This document shows positions 32,730-44,200 of a DNA stretch of 64,000 bases, piece by piece. The notes under the pieces were generated by a model. The model ran no database searches and had not been told where the DNA came from. It saw only the letters and a program-made list of their open reading frames with translations. Within the stretch, counting starts at the first letter, position 1; every line of letters begins with the position of its first letter. The position numbers and the translations under genes were made by a program. The DNA is taken from NCBI GenBank assembly GCA_013398955.1, contig VWPU01012124.1:1-64000 (forward strand). The letters are read 5' to 3'. The DNA is from Callaeas wilsoni (lineage: Eukaryota > Chordata > Aves > Passeriformes > Callaeidae).

Positions 32730-33948
32730 CTCCTGTTCCCTATTAACCTGTCAAAAATTCCCTCTGTGGCCAACAATCAAGCTGACAAGGAGCTAATTAC
32801 AGAAAGACCTCTAAATAGGAGAAGCATTAGATTGACTGAGAAGTTGTTACCTGCCTGTATTTTCCTGTCTGAGCAGCCCAGAAGTCTAAAAGCACATTGT
32901 TGATTTGCCTCCCTGCACACACCCCAGGGGCTGTGTGGGGAGATAAAACCTGCAGGATTTTATCACAAAATCACACAGGCCTGTGCCTCTCCCAGATCCC
33001 GTGGCTGGAGGTACAGCAGCCAATTTGGCTGCACAAAAACGCTCCTTCCATCCAGCACTGCCTGCAAAGTCAACCTCAAGGAGCTCCAACTCTGTTTGTT
33101 ACATAACACTCAGTAACGAGGTGGAAAGTCCTCCCAGCCCTCCTTCCATCATTTAGATAAGAAAAAAGCCCCTTTAGGGCAAAGTAATTCAAGCCCCTCT
33201 TCTGCAGATGATGGGTAGTGCAGGCTTAGTCCTACAGAGCATTTAAAGCCCTGAGGAGCACAGCGCAGGACAATGATGCTGAAATTCCAGCTTTTCCTCT
33301 CTGAAACTTTGCCAATTACTCCCCTTTTCCCTTGCTCGGTGTTTATTTGCTATTGGCATGTCCTCCCTGCCTCCAGCTCGGCACAAAGGGACGCTGCAGT
33401 GTCCCACACTCCTCGCTGCCCTTGGCTCCCAGCAGTTTCCCTGTCTCGGTGCGTGGATAGAAAAGGGGGATCCCTGTCAGGGAACGGCCGTGAATCCCGT
33501 TCCCGGGGCACCACAGGAGTGCAGAGTGGACTCTGGCAGGGAATGATCGGCCCTGCAATATCTCCTTCCTCAGCATTCCTGCAGCAAAGATGGGATGTCC
33601 CTCCTGGTGACTCTCCCAGCGCCTGCAATCGCACCAGGATTTCATGAATTGGGTTTTCAGCAGAAGCCAGTGACTGTAAAGATCTCCAAACCCGGGCTTG
33701 CAAGAGGTTCATGCAGGACTCAAAGGGTGGGGTTGTCGTGTGCGGGTTCGCTTTTAAAAATTAACTCTGATTTAAGGCAGGACCTGACAAGATTTACAGC
33801 ACGAGCACTATTCATAAAATTCTTGTGTGTGCACCACAGCCGGGGAGGCACAAAGACCTAATTCCCCAAGAACAAAGCCAAACATTCATTTACAGCCACA
33901 CAGGCCTCGGCTCAGGTACAGGAGTTGCTTAAATAACTGCAGCAGCAG

Positions 33949-33992
33949 GGGAAAAAAAAAAGGAAAAAAAGGAAAAAAAGAAAAAAAGGAGG
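33949..33992. repeat. Purine-rich (A)n-GG low-complexity run
   Basis: Runs of 6-10 A separated by GG or G. Low complexity only; not followed by any gene signal. Confidence 0.9.
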
Positions 33993-35754
33993 ATTGGTTT
34001 CCTGGTGTACCCTGTGCCTGGGCCCAGGTTCAACGCGGGTGTAATCCCAGTGATTCCACTGAGGTCCCACTCGGGATCACTTTGGGATTTTGAAGGCTCT
34101 GTTGATGCAGCAGGATGCTGCTCTGCTCCCAGGCTTTCCCACCCATTAGCATTCTGGGGTGGTAGAAACTCGTCCCATCACACAGTGCTGAGAATTTTAA
34201 AATAATAAAGAAGCCAAGATGCCTGCTGTCACCACCGCCAGCTAATTATAGCAGCATGGACAGGCTTCCCTTGCAGAATTCCATATGCTGTGTTCCTCCA
34301 GCACAACAAATAAACCATATTAGAGAGGGAAGGCTGAGAAGACATTTCTGATTTTTGAAATCCTCTAACCCCGAAGTCAGAAACACATGAAATAATTCAA
34401 TGGGAATTTGCCTTTTTAAATTTATTTTTCCCCCATATGTGCTTCTGGGGAAGTGGGCAGAGCGCAGGGGCAGGACCTGATATTTAGCAATTTATTAAGA
34501 ATTTCTGCATTAGACTCCTCCACACAACCCTGGGCTTTAGGCACAACCATCCCAGAATTCAGCCAGTTTTCCACTTGGCACTGCTGGGACACTCAGCAAA
34601 GACCAGAAGACTGATCCAGTTTTCCCAATTTTTCAGTGATGCTGAGCATTGGAGGGATCCTGCCTTAGATATTGTGTGGAGCAGCCACAGGAGGAAGAGG
34701 GCACTCAAATACCCCTCAAAGAGCAGAACTGCTGGCCCAGGTGATTATCCCACACAGGGTCTGTCTCCTGCCTGGTACTGCTACCCTTAATTATTCTTTT
34801 TGCTACATTTTCCAGTTGTTTATCAGTGCTAAAAATTGTTGGAAGGCAATAAACAGGAATCCCCCTTGGGCTTGGATTCTATTAAGCCGTGGTTCCATTT
34901 GCTTCAGAGGAGAGAGACCTAAATGTGGAAGTGAATTTCCTCAAAGTTAATTCCCAAAGCTGGGCACTGGAGGGATGTAGGTCACTTTGCTTTGTTCTGA
35001 GGCTGAGCTGAGCTATAAATACCATTGGTTTTTCTCTGAAAAGTGGGAGCACACACATCCTTGCTGCTTTATCCAGGTCACTGCCTCCGAAGGCTGTGCC
35101 ACAAGGTAACATCACTGGCTCCTGCTGCCACTTCCAGGCTCTGCTTTTAAGGAGAGAATTCTCCAAACCAATTTTTTCCTGTATTAAGTATGCAAAACAG
35201 CACTTCAGGACACGCACTCGAGGGGATTATTTTTCTCTACAGGTCCTGAAAACACATTTTGGGCAGCCTGTTGTCCCCTCAATCCCCAATATATTTTTGT
35301 GCCACGAGCTGTTCACCTTCAAAGAACATCACAAAAGGATCAAGCAGCCCAAGTTTTCCGTGTGCTGTATCCGGAAGGTGCAAAATGTTAAGGGGATTTC
35401 TTTTTGGGGAAAAAAGGCAGGTTCACAGGGATAAATCCACAAAGCCTGGCTGACCCTGGAGTGGCTTCCACGGCTTGCAGAAGGTGCTGAAGAAATAGTC
35501 CATGAATATTTCTGTGGAACAGCGGCATCCAGTGGGCAAAGAACGATTCCTGCTAATATCCTTGGAAAAACAGCATAGGGCCACGGAAAAGCAGAGGTTT
35601 CTCCCCAAGATTCAGTGCTGTGCAACTCCAGCCCGTTGCAGTAAACATTGCAATGCCCAAATTTTCCTCAACATCCAAGCTGAGTTTTCATTGCTGCATT
35701 TTGACCCATTACTTTTTGGGCTGAGGATGCCTGAGAAGGTAACTTCACAGTCAG

Positions 35755-35845
35755 TATTATTTTAATTTTATTTTTAAAAGAGAGAGGAGCTTGAATTTTA
35801 TTTTTTTTTAAATAAAATATTTTATTTTTATTTTTATTTTTTAAA
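35755..35845. repeat. T/A-rich low-complexity block
   Basis: Imperfect ttttatttttat and aaataaaatatttta runs. Possibly the remains of an A-tail, but no element body is visible next to it. Confidence 0.85.
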
Positions 35846-36805
35846 GAGAAATGATCTTGAAAAAAATCCCCAACCTCACATAACTCAGAGCCTGGATGTG
35901 CAAGCTCCTGTTTACAATGAGCACTGGCAAAAGTAAGGCCTAAATTATCTCAGTATTTATTGAGTGAGCCCAAAACTCTGTGAATGGATCTTGATGGACA
36001 AATGCTGTTGGATGCACTCACCAGCTTCTAATTTATTTTTATATTTACATTAATATAAATCTGCCTGGCAAAAAGCAAGCTGAGGGAGGGAACACCAGAG
36101 CATGTTCAGACCCCCTGGCCACATTCCAAAATATCTCCCAGCACCCACTTTTCACCTTCTGGCCAAAGGCTGACATCAAATGCAGTTGTGCCAGGACCAA
36201 GGCAGATCAATTCACTCATTTCACGCTCACATGTTCCCATTTCCCCAGTTTGTGTGTTTAGCTGGCCTGGCCAACATCACTTTTACGCAACACAGAGGAC
36301 AAGGGACACCGAGTCCTCCCGTTTGGCTTTATCAAGCGGCAATGACAAGCTTGTTTTTGGACAGGTCCTTTGTACCCTGCGGCCATAAAACTTAGGGTAA
36401 CAGCTGCTGTGCCCTGACACTGTCTCAGAAATTTGCTCTCTTCAGTCTCCACGAGCCGCAGGCAATGCTGCTGCCTGATGTCCTTCTTCCCTGTGTTTGA
36501 GTTCCAGGGCTCTGGTGGTGCTCCTGATGGGCTGGGGTGGCACGAGGGACCTTTTTTGTGACCTTGCTGCTATATTCCTGCTGTGAGTGCAGGGTGTTAA
36601 CGCTGGCAAGGTTTTACCTCACTTAACCAGGAAGTTCACAAGGTGCCTCAGAGCTCAGCAGGGGAAAAGTCAGGGAGTGTGTGTGTCCTGCACCTGAGAG
36701 GAGAGATCCACATGAACACTGCCATCACTATCGTCATCCCAGACATGATACAAACTCCTAAATTGCTTCTGGAGCTAATTAAAAGTAGTAGGTCTTTTGC
36801 TTTAA

Positions 36806-36917
36806 GGTTCAAGGGCAGGCTGGATGGAGCCACCCGGCCTAGTGGAAGGTGTCCCTGTCCACACAAGGGGCTGGAATTGGATGATCTTGAAGCTCCAACC
36901 CAACCCAGTCCACGATT
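36806..36917 (+). mobile_element. CR1 LINE fragment, 3' end
   Basis: ttcaagggcaggctggatgg, agtggaaggtgtccctgtcc, tggatgatcttgaagctcca, ending ccacgattcag. Standard CR1 3' order in plus orientation. Confidence 0.88.
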
Positions 36918-37056
36918 CAGGTGTTCAGATTCATGTGTGGTGGCACTTAAGCCACCAATGATCTCATTCCAGGCAGAAGGCTGGGGCAGGCAGTGCGAGG
37001 AGGATTTCAAACCCCACCTGGCCACTTGCTGAACAAAGACACAAATCTCCCTTCAT

Positions 37057-37265
37057 AGTATCATAGAACGGTTTGGGTTGGAAGGGGACCTTGAAGAGCA
37101 TCTCGTTTCACCCCTTGCCATGGGCAGGGACACCTTCCACTATCGCAGCTTGCTCCAAGCCCTGGCACTGAACACTTCCAGGGATGGGTGATCTACACCT
37201 TCCCTGAGCGACCTCTCCCAGTGCCTCACCCCCTTCACAGTGCAGAATCTTCCCCTAAAATCCAA
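37057..37265 (-). mobile_element. CR1 LINE fragment, reverse orientation
   Basis: Begins tatcatagaacggtttgggt (the CR1 tail reversed), then ggcagggacaccttccacta, cttccagggatgggtgatct and cccagtgcctcac. The longest CR1 piece here, about 100 bp from the MIB2 CpG island. Confidence 0.9.
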
Positions 37266-37369
37266 TCCAAACCCACTCTTTTAAAATTTGATCCCGCTAA
37301 ACTAAGGAGTTGTTGGACTGAGTTATCCCCAAACCCCCAAACACCCAACCATTTAAACACGAGCATCTC

Positions 37370-37876
37370 TCCCGCACCCCTCCCCATCTCCTCCCGCGGG
37401 CTGCGCGCCTGCTCCGCCCGGGCAAAGCGGACACGCTCCCGAATTTTCCCCCTCACCCCCGAGCCGGGGCGGGCCGGGGGCTGCCCGTGGGCTCCCCGCG
37501 GGCTCCCCGCGGGCAGGGTATTGTTGTAGTCGGAACGCCCGGAGCGGAACTACGGCTCCCGGCTGCCCGCGGGAGCGCAGGCGGGGCGGCCCCGGGGCCG
37601 AGCTGCGGCTGCGGCAGCGGCACCGCGGGGACGCGGCGGCCGCGGGGACACGGCCCGGCTCCGGGGACACGGCCCGGCTCCGAGGCGGGGGGGTTTGCCT
37701 CAGCCGCACCGAGAGGTACTGGGATAAGGGCGGATCCCAGCCCCGGCGCCCAGCCGAGCCCCTCACCCGCGTTCTCCGCCCGCCCGGGCGCGGCTGTGGG
37801 GATGGAGGAGGGACGGCGGCGAGCGCAGCGCTGGGATTGTGACTCTGGGGATCCTCGGCTCTGCCTTCGCGCTGAG
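37370..37876 (+). promoter_or_regulatory. MIB2: CpG-island promoter and first exon region of MIB2
   Basis: GC- and CpG-rich, with GC boxes (gggcggggcc-like) and no TATA box. It contains actacggctcccggctgccc at 37549-37568, a near match to the ZNF143/THAP11-type ACTACA..TCCC motif, and a shorter reversed ACTACAAC at 37521-37528. It ends in a good donor, GCTGAG then GTACGT (37877). The exon start is not defined. That this exon joins MIB2 is inferred from position, orientation and the lack of another gene. Confidence 0.6.
37802..37876 (+). other. Upstream open reading frame in the predicted MIB2 first exon
   Basis: ATG at 37802 in a strong context (G at -3 and +4) opens 25 codons to the donor. 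If spliced to the acceptor at 48368 the frame continues ATG TGC TGA and stops, so it cannot be an N-terminal extension of MIB2. Confidence 0.45.
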
Positions 37877-37963
37877 GTACGTGCCTGCCTTTTCCCCGGT
37901 TATCCCCTCTGCATGGGGCAGCTGGGAGCGGCCGGGGTGCTTCTAGCGCCTTTCAGCCAGGTT

Positions 37964-38268
37964 GGTTCTGGCTCCTTCAGCCAGGGTATTTCTGGCCTCT
38001 CATCCGGGGTGGTTTTGGCCGCTTCAGCTGGGTGGTTCTGGCCCCTTCAGCCGGGCTGGTTGTGGCTCCTCATCCGGGGTGGTTCTGGCTCCTTTAGCCG
38101 AGAGGTTCTGGCCCCTTCAGCCGGGCTGGTTGTGGCTCCTCATCCGGGGTGGTTCTGGCTCCTTCAGCCAGGGTATTTCTGGCCTCTCATCCGGGGTGGT
38201 TTTGGCCGCTTCAGCTGGGTGGTTCTGGCCCCTTCAGCCGGGCTAGTTCTGTCCCCTTTAGCCGGGAT
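37964..38268. repeat. 23-24 bp minisatellite with higher-order repeat, MIB2 intron 1
   Basis: About 13 variants of ggttctggccccttcagccg. The order of variants repeats: the block starting at 37964 returns at 38151, 187 bp (eight units) later. It begins under 90 bp after the first exon donor. Confidence 0.92.
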
Positions 38269-41200
38269 TGAGGCCGCACCCCCTGCTGCTGCTCCAGCTC
38301 CGTTCTGTTTTCCTGGCTGCCCCGGAGGGTGTGAGCACCCGTCCTGTTCCCCAACAGGTACTGCAGGTAAGGCCTGGCTGGCGGAGGTGAGGGCAGGGAT
38401 TCCTACCGGGAATTTCGTGTCCCTGGAGCGTGTGGGGAAGAAAGCTCAGAGCTGAGGCACATATGGCTTTTTCTCTCCTGTGTTTCTGTATTTCCAGTCT
38501 GCCTGAATGGAGGCAGAAAGGGCCAGACTAAACCCACAGACGTTGCTGCAGCTGCGCTGGAGGCACTAAAGGTGTTTGCTCTCATTTCACTGCCCGTGGT
38601 CAGCTGCAGAATTACTTTCTGAATGCCACAAATTCTGATTTCTTACCTCACTGAGAAGCAAGTGAGCCCTGGCTCACCTTCATGGAGGTCACTTGAGCTT
38701 GGCTTTACTGCTCAACATTCTCTCTTTTTGGCGAAGAGCCTCATGACATCCTCTGCACTTCTCTGTTGCTATAGGAGGAGTGTATTTGGCTCAAATGAGA
38801 TACCAGTTTTATTTCTCTTCTGTTTAGCAACTCCATGGTTTCCTGAAACTGCTTGCTACAAAGAATGATCCAGTTGTTCATCCTTCTAGGACCTTCCTCT
38901 GTGCTTGATTACCTGTTGAATTTTTCATTCATGGTTTCAGGATGTAGAAGAGTAAATTGTCAAGGGATGCAGATCCTGTAAATAACCCACATCCCACATT
39001 TTTATGGTGGGAGTGGTGCTGTGTGACAAGTAGATAATGGAGATGAGGAAGGGGAAGCTTCCACAGCCTTGGCAGAGCTGGAGAAGTTCTTGCTCTGTTT
39101 TGAGCTTTGTTTTCTGCTCTGAGTTGCAGGTGTCTAGGTTTGTGCCTGGAGCAAGTGACATCTTTTGGGCAGGTGATGGTTCCTTTAGAAAGTTCTTTTT
39201 TAACTTACAGAGCAGTAGTTGGGTACCAGGTAACTCACTGCAGTCCCAGCTCTACCACTGGTGTATCTTCAGTACCTTATGCCCTTTCTTCAGACTGATT
39301 TGATTGTGTGGTGGAAGGGCAGGAGTTCCTTTAGTGTGCCTGCAGCATTGTTAACAGCTTCCCAGTTGTTATTTAACAGCATCACCACTGGATCTGTTTT
39401 ATTGAGGAGTTACTCCCTTTTTAGGCTTCACAAAGGTAAATGTGTTTCCCATCCCTTCCTCTTTGCACAGCACAGCTCTGTGAGTCACTGCCATGAGAAG
39501 AAGCTTCATATTCGTGTGATATTTGGCTCGGCTCAATTCTCTGCTTATTCTGATATTGCTGTATAGCATCATATGTTTTGACATTTATTTTGAGTGCATG
39601 TTTGGAGCTTTGTGGCTGTGAAAATCCTCTGCCAAATTTGTGTATAAAGAATCTGGTATTCTCCTGCTTTGGTCTGCAATGGCCACTGCTGGGATTGTTT
39701 GGAAGAACTGGGGTGGGGTGCACAACCCTTTTCCACTAAAACTTTGTCAAATATCTGGGAAATTGCAAAAAAACATGGAAGTACCGTAAGTGTGGCGGTT
39801 GCAGTTGTCTCCTTCCCTTTTTTTTGGGGAAGGAGTATGTCCATGGCTTTTTAAGCTGCCTTGATCTAGAAGTGGGTGGCTCCAGGAGCACAGAATGCTC
39901 AGAGCTGTGGCTGCTGCCTCAGAAACGAGCTCATCTCCTGCCTCGTGTTTGTGTATGTTTGATTTTGTTGCTCACACAGGCTCATCCTGGTGGTTTCTCT
40001 GGAGTTGGAGGCTTTCTCCAACCTAGTTCAGCTCTCTGAGGTCGTGTTGTCCCTGCCTGTTCCCATCAAATCTGTTTGCCTTGCTCATCATCTCTGCTCC
40101 CGGAGTGCTCCTGGGCTCTGGCAGGATCCAGGGCTGTGCTGAATGTGACCGTGCCACTCACAGCGGCACTGATCCTGCCCTTTCCCTTTGGCTGCTGTTT
40201 TCCAGGGATAGAATGGACAGTCCTGTTTGAGTTCTGGTTGTTTTTCAAGGATTCTAATTCATGGCTTATCAAGGGCGTTTTTGGAGGGGCCAGAATTGTC
40301 CTCAGAGGGAGACCAGCACACCTTTCCATACACTCTCCCTGGAAGCTCTGATAGGAGAGAGATCATTGAATTCTCCTTAAACAAAGAGAAAGTGGAGTCT
40401 CTTTTTTCTTGGGAGACTTGCAGTATTTAAATATTTATTTTCCCTCTGTACTAGAGTCTGAAATTTCCAAGAATACAGAAAAAGTCTTCCAGCCTTTAGA
40501 CTGGAAAATGGCATCACTGGAGTTACATTGCTGTGCTGGCAGGATATTCAGTTGATCGATCTTAGACCTTGATCCACATTCCCTAATGGGACCCCAAGGA
40601 AATGAGGGATGCGTGCTGAATCAGGGGTTGAAACTCCCTTCTCTTCCTGTGACCAGGTTGTGGAGAGCAGAACTTGGAGCTGGGATGTGTGAGCTTTGTT
40701 CCTGGCTCTGCCACCAATCCCACGTGTACCTACGGCTCCATTTCCCATCTGCAGAGTGCTTTCGTGTTCCCCAGAGTACCCAGAGCTGAAAGATAACATC
40801 TGGGCTTGTAAAGTGCACAGACTTGGAGGTGAATTGATGGACGCGCTGACCCTCAAACGTTGGTTGAGGAAGGAAGGCAGCAGCTCCTCCTCACTTTGTT
40901 CTGCTCCCACACGCCTGCCTGGCCAAAGGCATGTCAGGAGAGATTAGACTTAAACCTCCTGATCTGCTTTCAGAGCACAGAAAGGGCAAGTTCCAGGCTG
41001 AAAGCAGGCAGGAGTGCAGTGCTGACCCTTCTGGAAGCCTGAAGGGGAATCTCAAGTCGGTAGGATGAGCTATCAAGGCTCATCAGGGATCCAGCAGGTT
41101 TTATGCTCCAGCTCTCTCTGTGCCAGGCTGAAGGAGCTGCTTTTCGTTTGGAAAAATTGGAGGAGGTTGTGTTCCCGACTCAGAGGATTTGTGAATCCCT

Positions 41201-44200
41201 TTGTACCACCACTGCTGAGGGTACTGGAGTCCAAATACCTGGAGCAGCCCCACCCCAGAGCCACAGCTCTGTGTTTCCTCAGCCTCACTCTTCAACCACC
41301 TCTCAGGACATCAGAGTTAATTCCTCTTGATTTTTTCACTCCTGCAGTAAGTCAGGATTTTGATTTTGAATGACTTTTGGGGACACTTACTGCCTGTCTG
41401 GACAGGCAAGGCAGTCGTGTCATTAGATTGGAGGTTTATGAACTTTTAAGTGCTCTAACTCAGCTTTTAATGGTAAATAGGAGTTGATAGCTGGTGTGAG
41501 AGAGATGCAGACCTGAGCTTTACCAGGGCTCCACACCATCAGCTCTGGGCCAGATGGTCTTGCCTCTGAGAAATATATTAGAGCAATGTCAAGGAAGAGC
41601 ACAGTTGAAATCCTCTGCCAAGACAGATTTCTCACTGTTGGAATATGTTTCTGTCTCATCCTCTATTTCTAGATGATTGAAAATAGTTCTGGAAGGGATT
41701 TTGCTGAGGCCACCTAGTCCATCCTTTTCCACAAGGCATGATAAAGTACACTGAAACCCTTCCTGATGGATCTGTTAAGCTTGTTCTTTAAGCAATGGAG
41801 ATTTCCCAGCTGCCCTGAGTGGGTTGTATTTGACTTTATTAAACTATTTTTTTAAATGTAGTGGCATTTGTCACTGTTCTGGGCACAGAAACGAGGGATG
41901 CAGGTGATTGATTGTTGACCTCTTAAAGCCAAGGGCCAGAAAAGTGGTGGTGATTCCAGGCAGGAGATGGGAGAGGACTCACTCAATGCAATGATATTGA
42001 GTTTTTGTTTGTTTTCCACAGGGATCCTCCATGGAGGGCATGGGAAAGTTGAAATACCGTTCTCCCGGTTTTTTTCTATGCAAAGTGAAAAACACCTTCA
42101 TTCAAACTTAGCAAATAATTGCTTTTTTTTTCCCTTTAACAACATTACCTAGTGGTTGTGTGTGTGGGCAGGGAGTATTTGTTTTTACTGCAAAGCAATG
42201 TAAATTTAACTCTGAGATGTGCTGTTGAGGAAAAAGTGGATTCTCATCAGCTACTGAGCTTTTTCAAGGCTGCAGGCTCAAATCTGCAAACTGTCGGCTC
42301 CAATTAAAGCAAATGGCTGGAGCTGTTTTTTCTCCCTCCTGGAAAGAACACAGTTCATCAAAAGCCAGAAGGAAATTTCATCGGGCTCATGAGCAATTAT
42401 CTCATGGGATGTAATAAGAGAGAGCCACGAGATGCCCAGTGTGAACTTTCACTTGTAATCACTTTTAATTCTCCACTGGGCACATGAGCACTGATCTCAG
42501 CAATTTGAAGCCTGAAGATTTCCTGTGGAGTGGAAGCTGTTAGAGGGAGCTTGTGCTTTTGTAGGGTTTGATTGGTGTTGACGTAGAAATGTGAATTTTG
42601 AGCATCCCTGACCTGGCAAAAGGTATTCCACCTTTCTGTGGGGGGTGGGTTAACCCTGGCAGCTCCCTTTCACCCCAGTGGGACAGGGAACAGGACTGGA
42701 AGGGTAACATTAAGGAAGCAGGACTTCCTCAGGTGTAAGGATTGCTTGGGAAGGCAAAGAGACTCCAAACATCCCCTCACCCTATTTCTTGCCCCAGTTT
42801 TTATTGCTGAGCACCTGTGGTCACTCGGGGTCAGCTGTGCTGGCTGCTGCCTCCCAAATTCCTGTGCACCCTCAGCCTCAGTGGGAAAGCCAGAAAATGC
42901 TCTGATTGCTGAGCCCCAGCTCAAACCCCCCTGTGCTGTCAGCACTGCTTTGCTCACGGATCCAAAGCAGAGCACCAGACAAGCTCCAGTGAAGGAAATG
43001 ACGTGAATCCCAGCCAAACCAGTACCCTGTGGTGTGCCACAGCTTCTGGTGGTGGCAGCCTTGCCAGCTGTTTATTTTTGGTTTATGGCGGTGTTTCCTA
43101 AAGGTGGTGTTTACATTTCTGTGTTTTAAAGCAAATATTGGCCATTGTGCAATCCAGTTCGTTTCATGGTTTAGTCCTTCAGTTAGCACGGAGCTGATTC
43201 ATGAAAAACACTGTGTGCGTCTTTGCTCCTGGCTGATCACTGTCACTTTCTTTTTAAATAATTTTGTTACTCACTGCTGACAAAAAGCCCTTTTAGGTCC
43301 ACAGATCTCAGTGACAAAGCCAGTTTGCATCAGTGCTGTGTTTTTGGAGCAGGTTCACTTTTCTGTGCCTGTTGTCGTCACAGGGGGGTTGAAATTTGAG
43401 TTAAATGGAAGGTTCAAGGCCAGCTCAGTTTGGTTTTTGTGTCCACTGCAGCTTTTGGGTCCTGCCATACTCACACACCGTGAACCCAAAATTTAAGATG
43501 TGTAACTTCTCTATAACTTCTTCCACCTTTAGGTGGAAGATCATTTATTTAGATCATTTATTCTGAGGTTGTTGGCCATTTTTTAGGAAACCAGAGGGCT
43601 GGAATGAAGAGTTTGCACAAAACTACTGCTCCTGAATATTAGTGAATTTGCTGGTGCTCCCTTTAGACCTGCTTGATTGATTAAGGTGAAGGAATAGATG
43701 GAAAAGCAGAGTGAGAACCACTGGAATATTGCTGAAAGGGAAAGGAACAACTCAGTGCCACGACACAAGCAGCATAAAATGGAATGTAAAATTCAGTTTG
43801 GGCAAAACAGATCAATGGGCTGGCATTTGTAAAGGCCAAGTGTTGATTGCAGTGATAAAATGCTCGGTGGGGACTCTGAGCCTGGCTGGGTATTTTTAGC
43901 ATTTCCTCCCTGTGTTTCAGGATGTGCCTGTGCCTGCGCTCATGCTGGAATGACAAGATATTAATCCCTGAGCAAAGGCCTATTAATCACCTGCTTTATT
44001 CTGTTTATGTAATACAGTTAAATATACTCTGGGAGCAGGTGAGGTTTGGGCCCTGGAAATGATTTCACGTCATGCAGGCTTTTTTTTTTTTTTGATTGAT
44101 TGATTGGTTTCACCAGTGGCAGCTGCCCCATATCTGATTTTTTAATTTCAGCTCAGACTGATTTATCAGTAAAATGGGTTCATTTATCTGCTGTTGGTAT

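Larger units (their letters stand above)
27907..37056. other. Intergenic region between the two divergent genes
   Basis: No conserved exon, RNA gene or complete transposon was recognised over about 9 kb. It contains a purine-rich run (33949-33992), a T/A-rich low-complexity block (35755-35845), a CR1 piece (36806-36917) and the adapter artefact at 32613-32729. It may hold enhancers or non-coding transcripts that cannot be seen by eye. Confidence 0.6.

Noticed and set aside
36643..37032. 129-codon frame upstream of MIB2
   Set aside because: Largely overlaps a CR1 fragment (36806-36917).
37487..38455. 322-codon frame across the MIB2 first exon and intron 1
   Set aside because: It reads through a strong donor into a 23-24 bp minisatellite and has no similarity to MIB2.
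41685..41835. Possible old CR1 or other LINE remnant
   Set aside because: Only loosely similar to CR1 (ctagtccatcc and neighbours); too weak to list without RepeatMasker.
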